A stretch of DNA of 64,000 nt. Source: Rhabditophanes sp. KR3021 (Eukaryota; Nematoda; Chromadorea; Rhabditida; Alloionematidae). The stretch spans positions 7,192,001-7,256,000 of the forward strand of contig CAUJLY010000006.1 in NCBI GenBank assembly GCA_963281155.1, in the 5' to 3' direction. Below are positions 1-12,159 of the stretch, piece after piece. Under the pieces are notes generated by a model that did not search any database, was not told the origin of the DNA, and saw only the letters and a list, made by a program, of their open reading frames with translations. Position numbers and translations under genes: made by a program. Position 1 is the stretch's first letter; each line of letters begins with the position of its first letter.

Positions 1-1843
1 TTAATCGCGCAACTTTTGACTCCTATGTATTGTTTTAATTAAAAGTATTAAAACTTTGTGAACTTCCTCTGAATATTAATTTGTTGTAAGATATGTAATT
101 ACTAAAATCTATTTTGTATTATGAGTATTATATTTTACTTATTAAGTGAAAACGCATTAATTTCCATGATTTTTATACTATTCCCCAATAATTTGAACAA
201 TCTTTATGACACTCTTAGGACCTAAATTGCATTAAATAATTATTATGTCTAAAACCTTTTAAAACCTTTACAGAGGAGACTATTCTGAGCAATAATAGTC
301 AGTGGCAGTAAGTAGTAGCAATTATTATCTTACCAGTATCAATAATTATTTAATTATCGGGCGCAGAATATTTTTTCATTACATACAACTGTAAATTCTA
401 ATGAATTGTAATTTGTTTAAAACCATACAAAGAAGCCATCATTGTTATGTATATCATGGCAAAATAGCTATCTAAGATAATTGCATTCAAGATATAATAT
501 ATTTTTGCTAGTTTACAATATTAACATGACTTTATCGTGTTAAAGAAGTTTCCAGAGCTTAAATTTCAAAAAATAAAATGATTGATGCGTAAACTTGTAA
601 TTGAACGTATTGAGGCTTGACAAAACATTCTGTTCTCGTCTTGTACCTGTCACACATATTTATATTTTCGGTTTGATCATAAACAGAACAGCTATAATTT
701 ACTTTATTAATTAAAAGAATGCCGATAATTGGCTGTTCACACTTGCAAAACTTTGTAACAACAATATTAAATTTAGCGCTAATTAGATATATCTTTTTTA
801 CAATCTGTTCTTTTGCATTACACTATCCTTATAATTATTTAAAACCTTTTAATTTTACGTTGCCACCTTTATGCCACTTTTAACAAACATTTATAATAAT
901 GTCAAAAACATCTTTCTATCAGCTGTTACTTCAAAAACAAATAAGAAGATGCCATTATAATATTTGACTTCATATGAACATGTTTATAATACTAAAACAA
1001 TCAAAGCTAAAAATTTCATCTGCATCAGTAGATAATTAAGACCTTTTTAAGTAATTCAATGGTCGTTCTTAATTTAAATTGGCACCTTGGTAGTATGAGC
1101 AATCACACAATACGATTAAAATTTATTCAAACTGACTTTTGAGGGAAAATCGTTTTTTATGGTAATTGCTTTAATTAATAAAAGTGATTAGATCAATCAC
1201 ATTTTTATGCCTCAATTTATGTAATAACTCTTGATAATGGCTCACTTTTTATCTTCCCACAAGCACCATACTGTGAGGAACGCCTTTATAATTCATTAAA
1301 TATCCAAGGGATTGGCAATTTTACTCAAGTAGATATAATTTATTTGATTGAGGAAACTAATTATTTCCGTTCCATTCAATCTACCATATATTTATACGTC
1401 TTAACTTCTTCACACTATTGCAATACCTTACTATTAATCAAGTGAATAGTAGGTGCCATTGACAGGAATCATTTTTTGAGTACGTCATACCGGCAACTGA
1501 CAAAAGTTATCTACTCACAATGGTTACATAATTACTAAAAAGTAGCGAACTTTATTTTGTTCTAATTATAGACTTTTCTAATCTAGATTCTTACAATCAA
1601 ATATGTCTTCCATTTAGAGATTATGTATAAAAATAAATAGAAGGGCAGTTTGGCACTTTGAGTTGTGTAGTTGCCCTGTTTATCCTTCCATATTTTTAAT
1701 TTATTGCATTTGCTTAATTAGTTCAATTTATTCTTTATCTACAGATCATAACTTGGATATCCTTTTATTGATACAATTATTATTATATCACTTTCATTTT
1801 TTAATAGCCTTTTAATGACTATTTTAGATAAATATATTAAACA
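1..1843. other. Intergenic, no gene seen
   Basis: AT-rich sequence with no open frame that looks coding and no recognisable RNA gene. The right end is the presumed promoter and 5' untranslated region of the sulfotransferase that follows on the + strand. Confidence 0.6.
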
Positions 1844-3810
1844 ATGATTGATCAGTTTACACGCGTGCTACTTTTCTTACTTGTCTATATTGTAATTAGT
1901 CTGGGGGGAGCTCCCATGATAAATGAATCTTTCATTGATAACGATAAAGAAGTTTTGACAAGACGATATCCACAAGCCATCATAATTGGAGTTAAGAAAA
2001 GTGGAACACGAGCTTTGTTAGAGTTTCTTAAAATCAACAAAAAAATCAAGGCGCCAGGACCTGAAGTTCATTATTTCGACAAACACTACAATAAAGGATT
2101 AGACTGGTACAGGTAAGAGTAATGCATTTTATATTAACGTGATAAAAAATTTAACGACGAATCTTGATTAACATTTAAGAAACAATAATTAATAAAAGAT
2201 ATTCAGTTTTTGTTGGTTTGAAGGTCATTTCTGTAAAAGCATGGACAACAATGGTTATATTATTTCAATTTATTAGATTCATTAATTCTTTTGTGTGTTG
2301 TGGTCACTTATTTTTAGTTATCAAAGTTAATAGATTATTATGATTAAATATAATAATATTATTATAAATAGTATAAAGGATAATCCACCAAAGATTGGAA
2401 CGTGTCAATCTTATGTCATCATCTTGACTTTTGAGCTTAAGAACAATTGAATGGCCATTTATATAGTTAATACATACAAGTTTTGATTAAACTTTTAATT
2501 GAGATAAGCATTCCAATTTTTGATGATTGGTATCTTATATCTTGATATGGGGTAAATTTAATTTTTAGTCATCCACATGTACTCAAAAATTAGAATAATT
2601 ACGTGCACTTGGTTACTTTAAATTTAGTATCATGAAGTACAAATTAGACGGTTGATTTACTGATTTGTGATGAGAATAGCTGGTGCAATCTATTTTCCAC
2701 TCGTAGGTGCACAAAAGACAACAAAGGTGTCATGTCAAATTCAGTACATAAGCAGATGATTGAAGGATATAGATATACTTTAGTGTTTATTTGAGATAAA
2801 GACATTATAAGGCATAAAGAACATTTTTAATTGCTGTGGAATGTTTGCAGATAGATGTATCTTTATTAATTGATGGTATCCAACAAATAATATGGTCTGC
2901 TTGGCCAAATGGCAAAGTTAGTAGTGTGATTAGGATATATAAATGAGGAAGAAAGGCACTGTCAAATTAATTTGATTAATGTGTTCAAAATGAGGACAAA
3001 TTGGTAATAGAACTATCATAAATCTTTAATAAATACTGGCCGCTAATTAGATATAGTGTAAAAATGCGATGATAAATTTATAACCCATAATTATGTTTGC
3101 CAGATTTATAAAGCCTATTTTTTAGACTGCAAATGCCAGAAACGACAGCAAACGAAATTACAATTGAAAAAAGCCCTGGGTATTTTGTAAATAAATTAGC
3201 CCCACAAAGAGTTCATGCTTTAAATAGTAAGATGAAGCTGATAATAGTAGTAAGAAATCCAATTACACGAGCAATATCTGATTATACCCAAGCAAAGTCG
3301 AGAAAAGTTCGCAGTTTGAAATCCGATTTTGAGGAAATGGCAACTTGCGGAGAAAAGAACAAGAAAAATTGTGTTGATGGAATAAATTCAGGTTGGGGAG
3401 CTATTAAGATTGGCATTTATCATAAGTACTTACAAAACTGGCTTGAGTACTTTCCATTATCACAAATATTATTCATTGATGGCGAAAAGTTGATCTCCAA
3501 TCCAGCGATTGAAGTAAATCGAGCAGAAAAATTTTTAGACCTCGTTCCAGGTACATTTAATTAATTTGATACAATATAATTATAATTTTTACCCATTTCA
3601 GTTGTCACGGAAGCAAATTTTGTTAAAGATCCTGTCAAAGGGTTTCCTTGTCTAAAATATGAAGATAATCACGTACATTGCCTAGGGAAAACTAAAGGGC
3701 GCAGGCACCCTAAAGTAAAAAGATCAGTTACAGTAAAGATGGAGCAGTTCTATCAAAAAGAGAATGAAAAGTTTTTTAAGCTGATTCATAAAAAGTTTGA
3801 CTGGGTTTAA
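1844..3810 (+). CDS. hst-3: Heparan sulfate 3-O-sulfotransferase (HS3ST family)
   Basis: Transfers sulfate from PAPS to the 3-OH of glucosamine in heparan sulfate, in the Golgi. Three exons join in frame: 1844-2112, 3126-3550 and 3602-3810, giving 300 residues, the usual size of a short 3-OST. Residues about 5-20 are a hydrophobic signal or anchor. The 5'-phosphosulfate loop GVKKSGTR is at about 49-56, followed by PEVHYFD at 73-79 whose Glu is the family's catalytic base. The 3'-phosphate motif RNPITRAISDY is at about 133-143. The C-terminal FPCLKY and HCLG cysteines match the conserved disulfide pair, followed by the GRxHP motif and the closing FDW. The first intron is about 1 kb, the second 51 bp. 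A poly(A) signal AATAAA lies at 3944-3949. The 3-OST class is clear; assignment to one of the C. elegans paralogues is not possible here. Confidence 0.93.
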
Positions 3811-5177
3811 ATTTCAAATGCATTTAATATTTCACAAGTTGCAAAAGCTGCAAAATTATATCCGGTTTACGTCAAAATAAATTTTAACTCATCATTTATG
3901 TAAATATCATTATTATTAGACTCTATTATTTTAAGAACTATTAAATAAAAATATATTTTACAGTACACTTTATTTGTTTAATGAATGTAGTTAACATGAT
4001 ATATTAGAGGGAATGTGTTAATGAAAGGAGATGTAACAATTGGATGTATGAAATCCTTTCAAAATATTCTTTTTTTATTTTCACACTTGTTGCAATTATC
4101 TTCTTTAAAGGTATTAAATACGGTGACATCTTAAAAGTTGACTTTAATACATTTACATTTTCACCACATAATAATACCATCATAATGAAATGGTCTTTAT
4201 TATATCTTTTGATTGATAATATTTGAATACATTAAATACTACGTACAACATGCGTTCATAAATTACACACCCCAATTCCTTTAATTCTTACAAATTAGCT
4301 GAATGAAATGAAAAGTTGATAATTGATAAGTTGGTAATTGATTGTACATCATAATGTATTTTAGGATGAAAATAAGTATTTTAATGGAACTTCTGTGTTC
4401 CTAATGATTGGAATATTTTGAAATAAAGTAAACCTATAATTCATCAAATTAAAATCAACAAATCGTTAATGAACATCAGCCAAAACAAAAAACAAACAAT
4501 TGCCACCCCAAAAATTCAACTTTTTTTAAATATACTTAATTATACTTCTGTGTTATTTTTTGTTATTCATATTGCCTACAATATTTTCAATGTGTTTATT
4601 AAGTTTGCACAAGTAATATGTATAATGGTGCAAATAAATACTATAAATATTTGGATAAATAAATACGTATATTTTACGTGCAACAATCTACATATTTGAA
4701 ACAATTTTTGTACACTTCTATTGATGAAGTAGCAAGGCAATCTATGATTAATTAATTAACCCTTTATTCGAAACCTGAATCTTTGAATTTGCTTATGAAC
4801 CGGCCATACTTAGACATTTATGATAGATAAGTACATATTTATTTTTAATACGTCTAATTTAACTTAGTACTTTATTATAATTTGTGTTCCTCTGGATATA
4901 TACTTTAAAAAGCACATTCTTTAAAACATTTATCCGAATTTTTATCAATTTAGAAGGCCGGCCATTTATAGATAGATAAATCGTGTATGCCCAACATGTA
5001 TCTTAAATGTTTCTTTCTTACTGACGATGACCAGCCCACGGCCTAAATTTATAAATTCACGTATCCTCATGAGAAGTATATAAAGATTAACCTTTTGGTA
5101 GTCAATCTAAAGCTTTTTATTTTAGTCACAAATAAATATTTATATAGTTTATATAATTTTTAAATATATAAGTAAAT
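3811..5177. other. Intergenic, no gene seen
   Basis: Holds the 3' UTR of the sulfotransferase (AATAAA near 3944) and the promoter of the moulting-protein gene. Short AT-rich open frames at 4044 and 4469 have no splice context or recognisable motif and are not called. Confidence 0.55.
5078..5086 (+). promoter_or_regulatory. Candidate TATA box of the MLT-10-like gene
   Basis: TATATAAAG lies about 92 bp upstream of the ATG at 5178. Position and sequence suit a core promoter, but in DNA this AT-rich such matches occur often by chance. Confidence 0.3.
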
Positions 5178-7461
5178 ATGACTACGAATTATTTGCTACT
5201 ATTAACTGTAGTGATAAGTATATGTACTTCAAATGGTAAGTGTATTTTTTACAATTGTAATTTTTTGTTTTTAAAGCTGCTAAAAGTGATGGTCCAACGC
5301 CTTCAATTTCGTCCATCATTCCTATAAATAATCCTTCAGCACCTCAATTAACGGAAGAAGAGTTTGGTGTCAAATTAAATGAAAAATATTACAATGGAAG
5401 AACTATTGACATTCCAATTGGCCAAGAAGCCACGGATGATCTTCATCGTCATTGGTCTGAGCAAGCAATTTCAGGTTTGATGGCCGCAGTCTCATCTCAC
5501 AAAATGCACCTCATGAAGAAAGATGCCAAAACTCAACTGGAGCAATGCTCAAAGAATGCTTTCAACATTAAAGATCATGCCTCTTGTGTTCAAAATGCCC
5601 TCTCTTCTATTAATAAATCAAGAAAGAATCACTGGACTATTTTTAATGGGAAATCACGCAAAAATTTAGATTTATCCGTGAGAAGAAAGAGAGGAATCGA
5701 TACACCCTTCAAAGTAAAGAAAGTTGACTCGTACACAATTAAAAGCAGATTCGATTCTGGACTCCTTTCTAATATGGCTGATGTTTTGAAAGATACCATT
5801 CGAATTGTCAAAAACAAAAACGAAACTAAAAGTTGGCGACAAGTCGTTTACGATGTCAAGAAAATGGGTACAGATGAAATAAAGAGAAAAGAAAAGGAAG
5901 AGAATGATTTAAAGAGATTTGGTAATACCATTACGAACAATATGATGCAGAAAGCAAAGGATGAACAAAAAACAAAAGACATGGCTGAAAGAAATAGAAA
6001 AATTAAGGATGTCAGAGTGCCCATTGATTTTCTAAGAGATGCCGTCAAGTTAGGGATATCATTGTCTGGAGGCAACACTACAGACTTCGAAGATAAAACG
6101 TTGAAACTTGTGTCCCCTAGATTTTTATCACTCGTTCCCGATCAAACTGGAAATGATACACTTAATCTATTGTCCCCTTCTCTTTTCAGTCTTCATGATG
6201 AAGGTACTAAAGAGGAAAGTTTGTTTAGTGTCAGAAAATTACTTGGTGATTTGGCTCCAAACGATCAAGATGCTTGGTTAGATTTCATCATTGAAGCTGC
6301 TGGCGTCTCAGATTCCATTGACATGAAAGAAAAACACATGAAAGAGGAACAAGAAAAAAGAGAGAAAGCAATGAAAGGTATTCACGGAGAAAATCTTTTC
6401 TTCACCAAAGAAAATGTTACTGAAATTTATGGTGATGAAGAAACAAGCAAAATTAAAGTATTCGAAAAATTGCATCAAACATACACTAAAAAACAAAAAG
6501 ATGACATGAACAAGCGTGGGTTTTCTCTCCTATCAAAAGACCAAATGGCTTTAGTATATGGGGACGATTCTCCCTACAATTCCAGTCTTACTTTGAAAAA
6601 TCTGGAGCACGTTAATGAACATAACATAATGGAATTCATTGAACAAACTATTCGTGACATCTCTACAGGCAAACTCCACTCCCCCTATGATATCAAGGCA
6701 GGAGCCAGAAAAAAGCGTGACATTGTTGGATCGCCCTTCTTGTTAACACCTTTGACAGGTGCCGGAGTCGCCCTTTCTCAACCTGTAATTTTGAGTCCTT
6801 TGGTCTTATCTCCAATTACATTGTCACCAGCAGTTCTCGGTCCAATTACGCTTAGCCCCTGGGTATTTATTCCTCTGGTTTTAAGCCCCAGAGTAAGTTA
6901 GATATTTGTTATTAGTTATTAATTCATTACTTTAGGTTCTCTCTCCTTTGATTCTTTCTCCTATGGTTGGTTCGCCAATTATTTTATCACCTCTCGTGCT
7001 CCATCCACTTATTTTATCTCCTGGGGTAAGTTTCAAAAGCTAACAAACAACGATAATAGTTATTTTAAACTGTTTATAATGAGATCTTTAAATGACAAGT
7101 GTAATACAATTTAATAATGCTTTTTACTTTCAGGTCATGAATCCATTTATTTTGTCCCCATTCTTGCTTACACCTTTCATTTTGTCTCCACAAGTAAGTC
7201 ATATTCGTCAATAACAATATTTACATTATATTATTTTAGGCATTGACTCCACTTATTCTGAGTCCTTTCGCATTATCTCCTCTTATTTTGACACCTATGG
7301 TTCTTTCGCCATTGATTTTATCACCATTTTTCTTATCACCAATTATTGCCTCACCCCAGTGGCTATTCGCAGTAATCTTGTCCCCATACGCAATGTCACC
7401 TCTGATTGAATCAAAGTTAACGGCTTCTGAAGTAATATTGTCTCCAAGTTGGCTGTCATAA
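5178..7461 (+). CDS. MLT-10-like moulting-cycle protein with LSP-repeat tail
   Basis: Nematode family of secreted epidermal proteins needed for moulting (Moulting_cycle domain, MLT-10 type). Five exons join in frame: 5178-5235, 5277-6892, 6936-7025, 7134-7193 and 7240-7461, giving 681 residues. Residues 1-19 are a signal peptide. The middle matches the family: a charged helical segment at about 180-240, [10 protein letters not shown] followed by LLSPSLFSL, and the paired [12 protein letters not shown] / [12 protein letters not shown] motifs. Dibasic sites RRKRG (about 155-159) and KKRD (about 498-501) could be cut by proprotein convertases; the second separates the domain from the tail. Residues from about 501 to the end are a hydrophobic proline repeat of the form LSPxxLSP. 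The last three introns are phase 0 and cut between repeats. The family is clear; which C. elegans member it corresponds to is not. Confidence 0.9.
6733..7455 (+). repeat. Coding LSP/ILSP repeat spread over four exons
   Basis: Short units such as [19 protein letters not shown] and [10 protein letters not shown] recur about every five residues. The two internal exons are 90 and 60 bp long, whole multiples of 30 bp, with phase-0 borders, so exons can be gained or lost without breaking frame. The DNA of the units differs at third positions, so the repeat is old at the protein level. Confidence 0.85.
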
Positions 7462-8093
7462 ATATTTTTAAAATCCTCTGAATCCTATTTAATAAATTAC
7501 CATCTTAATTACACAATATTTTAAATAATAAAAGTTTTTTAACTGTAATCAGATTTATTTGAATTTAGATCATTTAAATAGTTAAATAATCATTCGTATA
7601 TTGGAATAAATGAACTTTAAAAAGACCATTTTTGTCTTGTAATTATTTGTACATTGATTTATCTATAAACTTCACTATTGGAAGATATAGTTTGGAGTAA
7701 ATAACATTATTTTTATTACAGAATCACTACAAGTGCTTCTTTTTATGTTAATTACTTCTTTGACTTGTTAAATTTAGAATATCACATTCATGGTAAACTG
7801 TTTCTGATCCCTAATAGATATCTGTTACTTTCACATTTTGACAGATGATCATCATAGTGCCGCAGTTTTAAACTTCAGCGTCGTGATTTTTTGCTGTATC
7901 AGAGTCAGTAAATACAATGGAATAAATGAGATTCAAAATAAAATTTGATCGTGGCAATTATATATTGCTTCTATTTGAACTTTTTAAAGATCAATTTGAT
8001 TATGTAAGTGCAATTAATATAAATATAAATCCAGTTTCATTTTTAATTATTATTCTTTAAATAGTAGACATAATGGCAAAATGAGTAAGTATC
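7462..8093. other. Intergenic, no gene seen
   Basis: Begins with the 3' UTR of the moulting-protein gene (AATAAA at 7491-7496). The rest is AT-rich with no coding signal. Confidence 0.55.
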
Positions 8094-8496
8094 ATGGACT
8101 TGCCTTTGGAAATCTTAACCAATATTTTCATCCTAGTTGACGCAAAAACTATGACTAAGTCAGTAAAGTTTGCAAGTTTTTTAACATTTAAAAAAATAAT
8201 CATTAGTTATAAAGCTCCTCATTAATTTCTGCAATTTAATTAATGCTGCTATATTTTGGACTGCAAAGGCTGAGTATGATGGTAAGAGAATCCCCTTGCC
8301 ACCAATGGACATGATCCAAAGTTTTAATTTTAACATCCAAAAGTTACACGTTCAAAGGACTTTTGCCAATTTAGTGGTAACCTCTTGCAAAATAAATATG
8401 AGTTTAAAAGAGTCAAAAGGTAAGCATCAATCAAAACTCTTATGTAGAAAGAAAAAAGTTCAGTTGAGTAGAGATAGGCCGTCTGGAAAGCAATGA
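8094..8496 (+). CDS. Short F-box protein, possibly FBA-type and truncated
   Basis: Two exons, 8094-8162 and 8215-8496, join in phase 0 across a 52-bp intron (GTAAAG..AAAG) and give 116 residues. The start MDLPLEILTNIF is a clear F-box opening, and after the intron NLINAAIFWTAKAEYDG fits the second half of the F-box. F-box proteins recruit substrates to SCF ubiquitin ligases through SKP1. The following IPLPPMDMIQSFNFNIQKL resembles the linker into a lectin-like FBA domain of the FBXO2/6/44 type, but the frame then becomes basic and ends after about 70 residues, far short of that domain. It may be a minimal F-box protein, a decayed copy or an incomplete model. Other GTAAGN sites at about 8281 and 8420 allow different splicing. 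The F-box itself is the well-supported part. Confidence 0.6.
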
Positions 8497-8628
8497 TAAA
8501 GAAAAGAAGTTTCGGAAAATGTATTCTGTACCTGGTATTTAATGATTTTATCAAATAAAAATATTCTTCGAAAACATGTACCTGTATTTATTTATATCAA
8601 AATGTTTAAAAGTTTATGTGTTTCACTG

Positions 8629-9711
8629 TTAAAAATGTAATGTATCGCTGTTTGGAGTAGGATAATCCTCAGTTGTTTCACCAGTAAAGGCAATATTTGC
8701 TAAAAAACAAAAATATTGTTTATCATACTCAACAACTTACCGAATGGATTATTTCGAATGCGTGGGAAGCTTGAAATAGTGGAAGGATTCATTATATCTT
8801 TATGATCTTTGAATTTGTTTGTTCTTATATCTATTCTTCCACCTTCTACAAGTTCGCCCAAATATTCTAATTCTAACCACTTTAGTGAAAAGTTCTTAAG
8901 ATCCCAAGAATATGTTAAAAATTGTACTTCCATACTTAAAACTAATAACCACTCAGCTGATGTTGTTATTAAATGTCGAACATAAAATGGAGAATCAGAC
9001 GTATATCTTTCAATATGTGTTGGTCTTGTATATTTAGGCATTGCTCCATTTTGCATCCTTTTCAACAAATAACATTGTCCATTGTGTTAATAAATGTAAA
9101 ATTAATGACAATGTAGACAATATCGCAATACCTATTCTTACGTAAATTAGCCATTGTGGGGCTAATCTTGGTTTTTTCATCAGTGATATAACTATTTGGC
9201 CCCAGATATAAATTAAACCGCAAAAGAAAGCGCCCATTGCTCCAAAAAAATGGCCGATTGGGATAGTAAATTCTTGGAAATTGGCAACTAATGACATTCC
9301 AAAAGCAGTTATATATCCTATGACTAGGAGTACATCATTTAATTTGTTCCATGGAGGGCGATCACCATTATAATTATAGAATACTCGCAGTTGCATATGA
9401 CGAATGTGTACAACAATACCAACTAGAAAAATGTATTTTGAAACATTTAATATTGTTAAAATTTACGTATAACTGCTGCCATATTCAAAAATTGCCCAAA
9501 TATACCACTCTGAGGCGCTGCTGCTCCGCCATCACTATAATGTTATAATAGCTATGATAGTTATTATAAATTTGTCTTACCTAATGTATGGCAAAATAGG
9601 ATCAGTTAAATTTTTTGCCACAATTATTATGTAACCAGAAAAAAATGATGTCATTGCGAATATTACATGAATAATAGGTAATAACCACACAAATTTCATC
9701 ATGTATGTCAT
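8629..9711 (-). CDS. DRAM/TMEM150-type six-helix membrane protein (Frag1/DRAM/Sfk1 family)
   Basis: Polytopic protein of the family that includes DRAM2 (lysosome, autophagy) and TMEM150 (plasma membrane). Exons on the minus strand: 9711-9581, 9534-9467, 9422-9074, 9024-8741 and 8699-8629, about 300 residues. Family marks are the first helix after MTYMMKFVWLLP, the loop SDGGAAAPQSGIFGQFLN (compare SDTGTxxPExxIFG), the NDxLLxIGYxTAFGMSLVANFQ segment, and HLITTSAEWLL just before the last helix. The frame breaks between the LLTQWT and YTSDSPFYVRH blocks: one reading stops at 9034. Either a 49-bp intron with a weak donor (9073-9025) is removed, which restores frame exactly, or one base is surplus in an AAAA run here. 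The final exon adds a short acidic tail. It is tail-to-tail with the F-box gene. Subfamily (DRAM versus TMEM150) is uncertain. Confidence 0.85.
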
Positions 9712-10328
9712 TTTCAGACTATAAATATGTGCAAAAATATTACGAATATATTAATTATAAAATAATCACTTAATACTAATTTGAATAAATTTTTTCGTTT
9801 GATCATCTCATGTATTGTCTTCTATTATCAGGTTAGGTATTAACAAATTAAATAAACGAAAAATAGTTGTAGCCTTACTAAGTACACTGTATATAAGTAT
9901 TTGTACTGGATTGATAAAGCATTCGAATTAATATGCTTTTTCTGATAACAGATTTTTGTACCACATTTGGTCATTTCTTTTGCATTAATTGTACTCTTTT
10001 TCCCCAAAAAATCAGATTATAACACAAAGTCGTTGGACTTCCTATTTTAAAAAAATGTAATATTCTATTGCAGCAAGCTTTGAAAAGCTATAAATTTTAA
10101 AAGTAATGAATTAGTTGCTTGGTCGTTATTATTCTAACAAAAAATAATATTTGCCAATCAATTGCCATTTTACAATTATGTATCTAAATGTCAAATTATA
10201 AATCATAGTATAGATTATTGTTTTGAACAGTATGATTGTAAAATATTATGCATTTACTTTTAATTTAATAATAAAATATTTATTGACACCAAACAAGGTA
10301 AACATGAATTTAATAAATAATAAAGTGA
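9712..10328. other. Intergenic, no gene seen
   Basis: Upstream region of the DRAM-like gene and 3' flank of the cysteine-rich gene, both on the minus strand. AT-rich, no coding signal. Confidence 0.55.
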
Positions 10329-12159
10329 TTATAGTATGATATAAGTTATTGCGAATGTTAAAATATGAATCCAAGGAAAAATAAATACTTTGGAAGAAAT
10401 ATTAATTGTCATTTTTTGATGCTGATCATCAGCTTGAATAAAGGGTTCTTCCACTTGAGCGGTTTTTTGGTCAATTTGGATTGACTTGGTAGTGTCATCT
10501 CTGACGAATTCATTCGACGCCAAAACGCCAGGATCTTCTCTGATTGTTTTGTTTTCCAGAATTAATGTTTGATTTAGATTAAAAGATTGAATACACTGTG
10601 CTCCTATTTTTGTAAACATTAATTTTTCCCCAATTTTTTGCAATAAAAAACAGGTATTTAATTTTGACCCAAGTTTGATCTCTTTTGTATATAAAAATGT
10701 TTTGTTTCCTTCACTCCAAGTGCCATAGCATTCGTAATATTTAGAATCAAATACTGAATTATCAGTGCAGTCAAATCCAACTAATGAAAAGCTAGTGAAT
10801 TCTGCTGGCTTCACCACAACGCTAAAGCATCGCTTAGTCTTATTATCATATGTTGTTGCCCAATGACCTTTAAAACCGCAAAACATTGATCTGGCATCTT
10901 TTCTAATGGTACTGACCCATACAGAATTATCACTTGTCTCCTTACTCCTGCATTCTCTAAGTTCATTTCCCTGGACTTGTGTTATTTTAATCTGTGTGAT
11001 GCTTGGACTTCTAATATTAAAATGAAAACAATTGTAGGATAACGGAGCTCCGCATTCTGTTACAGTTTTAACTAAAAACGCAGTATCTGTTTTGGCAATG
11101 CAATAACTAGACAAATTTTCAAAATTATCAACATTCTTTTTGTAAGCTAATACATTCGCTTTGATATCAAACGTTTCATAATTTCCATAAAGGCTTTCCG
11201 GAAACGTGCATAAAGTACGTTCAGGTATTGATGATTCTAAATGAATAAATAAACAATTTAAAGATTGAATTAACACTTGCTTTTGTTGAATATATATATC
11301 TCAGTTCCATTTTTCTCAGGACTTATTTCACATTTAAATGGATCTCCTATATAAAGTTCAATTTGATCTGATTTGGAAACTCTTTTTGAACAATAATGTA
11401 GTCCTGAATCAAGATCAAACAAAGCGGTGAATTCACTATTATTTTTTTCTTTGAAATTTCCCAAACAAAAAAATGATTTTTGAACCTTTCCCCCTTGCAA
11501 TTGCTAAATGATATAGATAATATTTCCTTGTATTTGCAATTTTCCACCTTGTCAAAAATATTTATAAGATGCCTTATAAGCAATTGAACTTACATTCATA
11601 GAATCGTTGCTATCACACTTCTCTTCGCTGCCTATCTCAGAATATTGTGTATTGTATAAGCCGTGGAAACCGCAGGGAACTGGCTGGCTTCCATGTTCTT
11701 TAAATAACAGTGCTCCATCATTAATCCCACTCAAATTAGCTTCAAAACATTCCATCTTGGCGTGAGTAACATCAGGATGACAAATATCATCTGCAAATAT
11801 ATAAAGTTATAGAAGTTAAATTAAACTCAACTTTTTGCATAAACTAAATGAACTACATTAATGGTTTTTGGAACCAAAAGAACACATTTATAACATCCAA
11901 TTTTATTTTCTTCTTTAGATTTTAAAATATAATTGTGTCTTTCGTGACTTTCAATGCAATCTCCCCATTTTGAAACTGACGTAGCCTCTATAATTATGTC
12001 TTCAAATATTTGTTTGCTACCATTTGCGTTTGATTCGAACGTTTTTAGCTTAAAATGCCCTCTAATCAGGGGATTCAATTCACAACTTGAACAAAACGTA
12101 GATAGAGTTGTAAAGTATATCAAAAAAATTGGACATAGTTTACTCAGAGTGATAATCAT
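10329..12159 (-). CDS. Cysteine-rich secreted or membrane-anchored protein, repeated extracellular domain
   Basis: Four exons, 12159-11832, 11790-11594, 11503-11281 and 11236-10329, give 551 residues. Residues 1-25 are a signal peptide; the last 15 (IHILTFAITYIIL) are hydrophobic and end the protein, as in a GPI-anchor signal or a tail anchor. Between them are about four similar modules of roughly 110-140 residues with spaced cysteines, for example CTFPESLYGNYE..YCI..FLVKT..CGAPLSYNCF and MFCGFKGHWATTYDN..CF..FDCTD..YYECYGTWSEGNKTFLY. This pattern recalls the uncharacterised arthropod/nematode multidomain family annotated as DUF7042-7045; that match is from memory of the pattern only. The third intron needs a GC-AG splice to keep frame. 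Function unknown; an extracellular ligand-binding or adhesion role is inference. Confidence 0.75.
11237..11280 (-). other. Non-canonical GC-AG intron, 44 bp
   Basis: No GT donor joins the two flanking cysteine-rich frames: the upstream frame ends in a stop right after the site. A GC donor with perfect GC-class consensus (AAAA/GCAAGT) at 11280 and the TTTAG acceptor at 11237 restores frame exactly. Confidence 0.65.

Noticed and set aside
4044..4699. Two short frames between the sulfotransferase and the moulting gene
   Set aside because: AT-rich, low-information peptides with no supporting signal.
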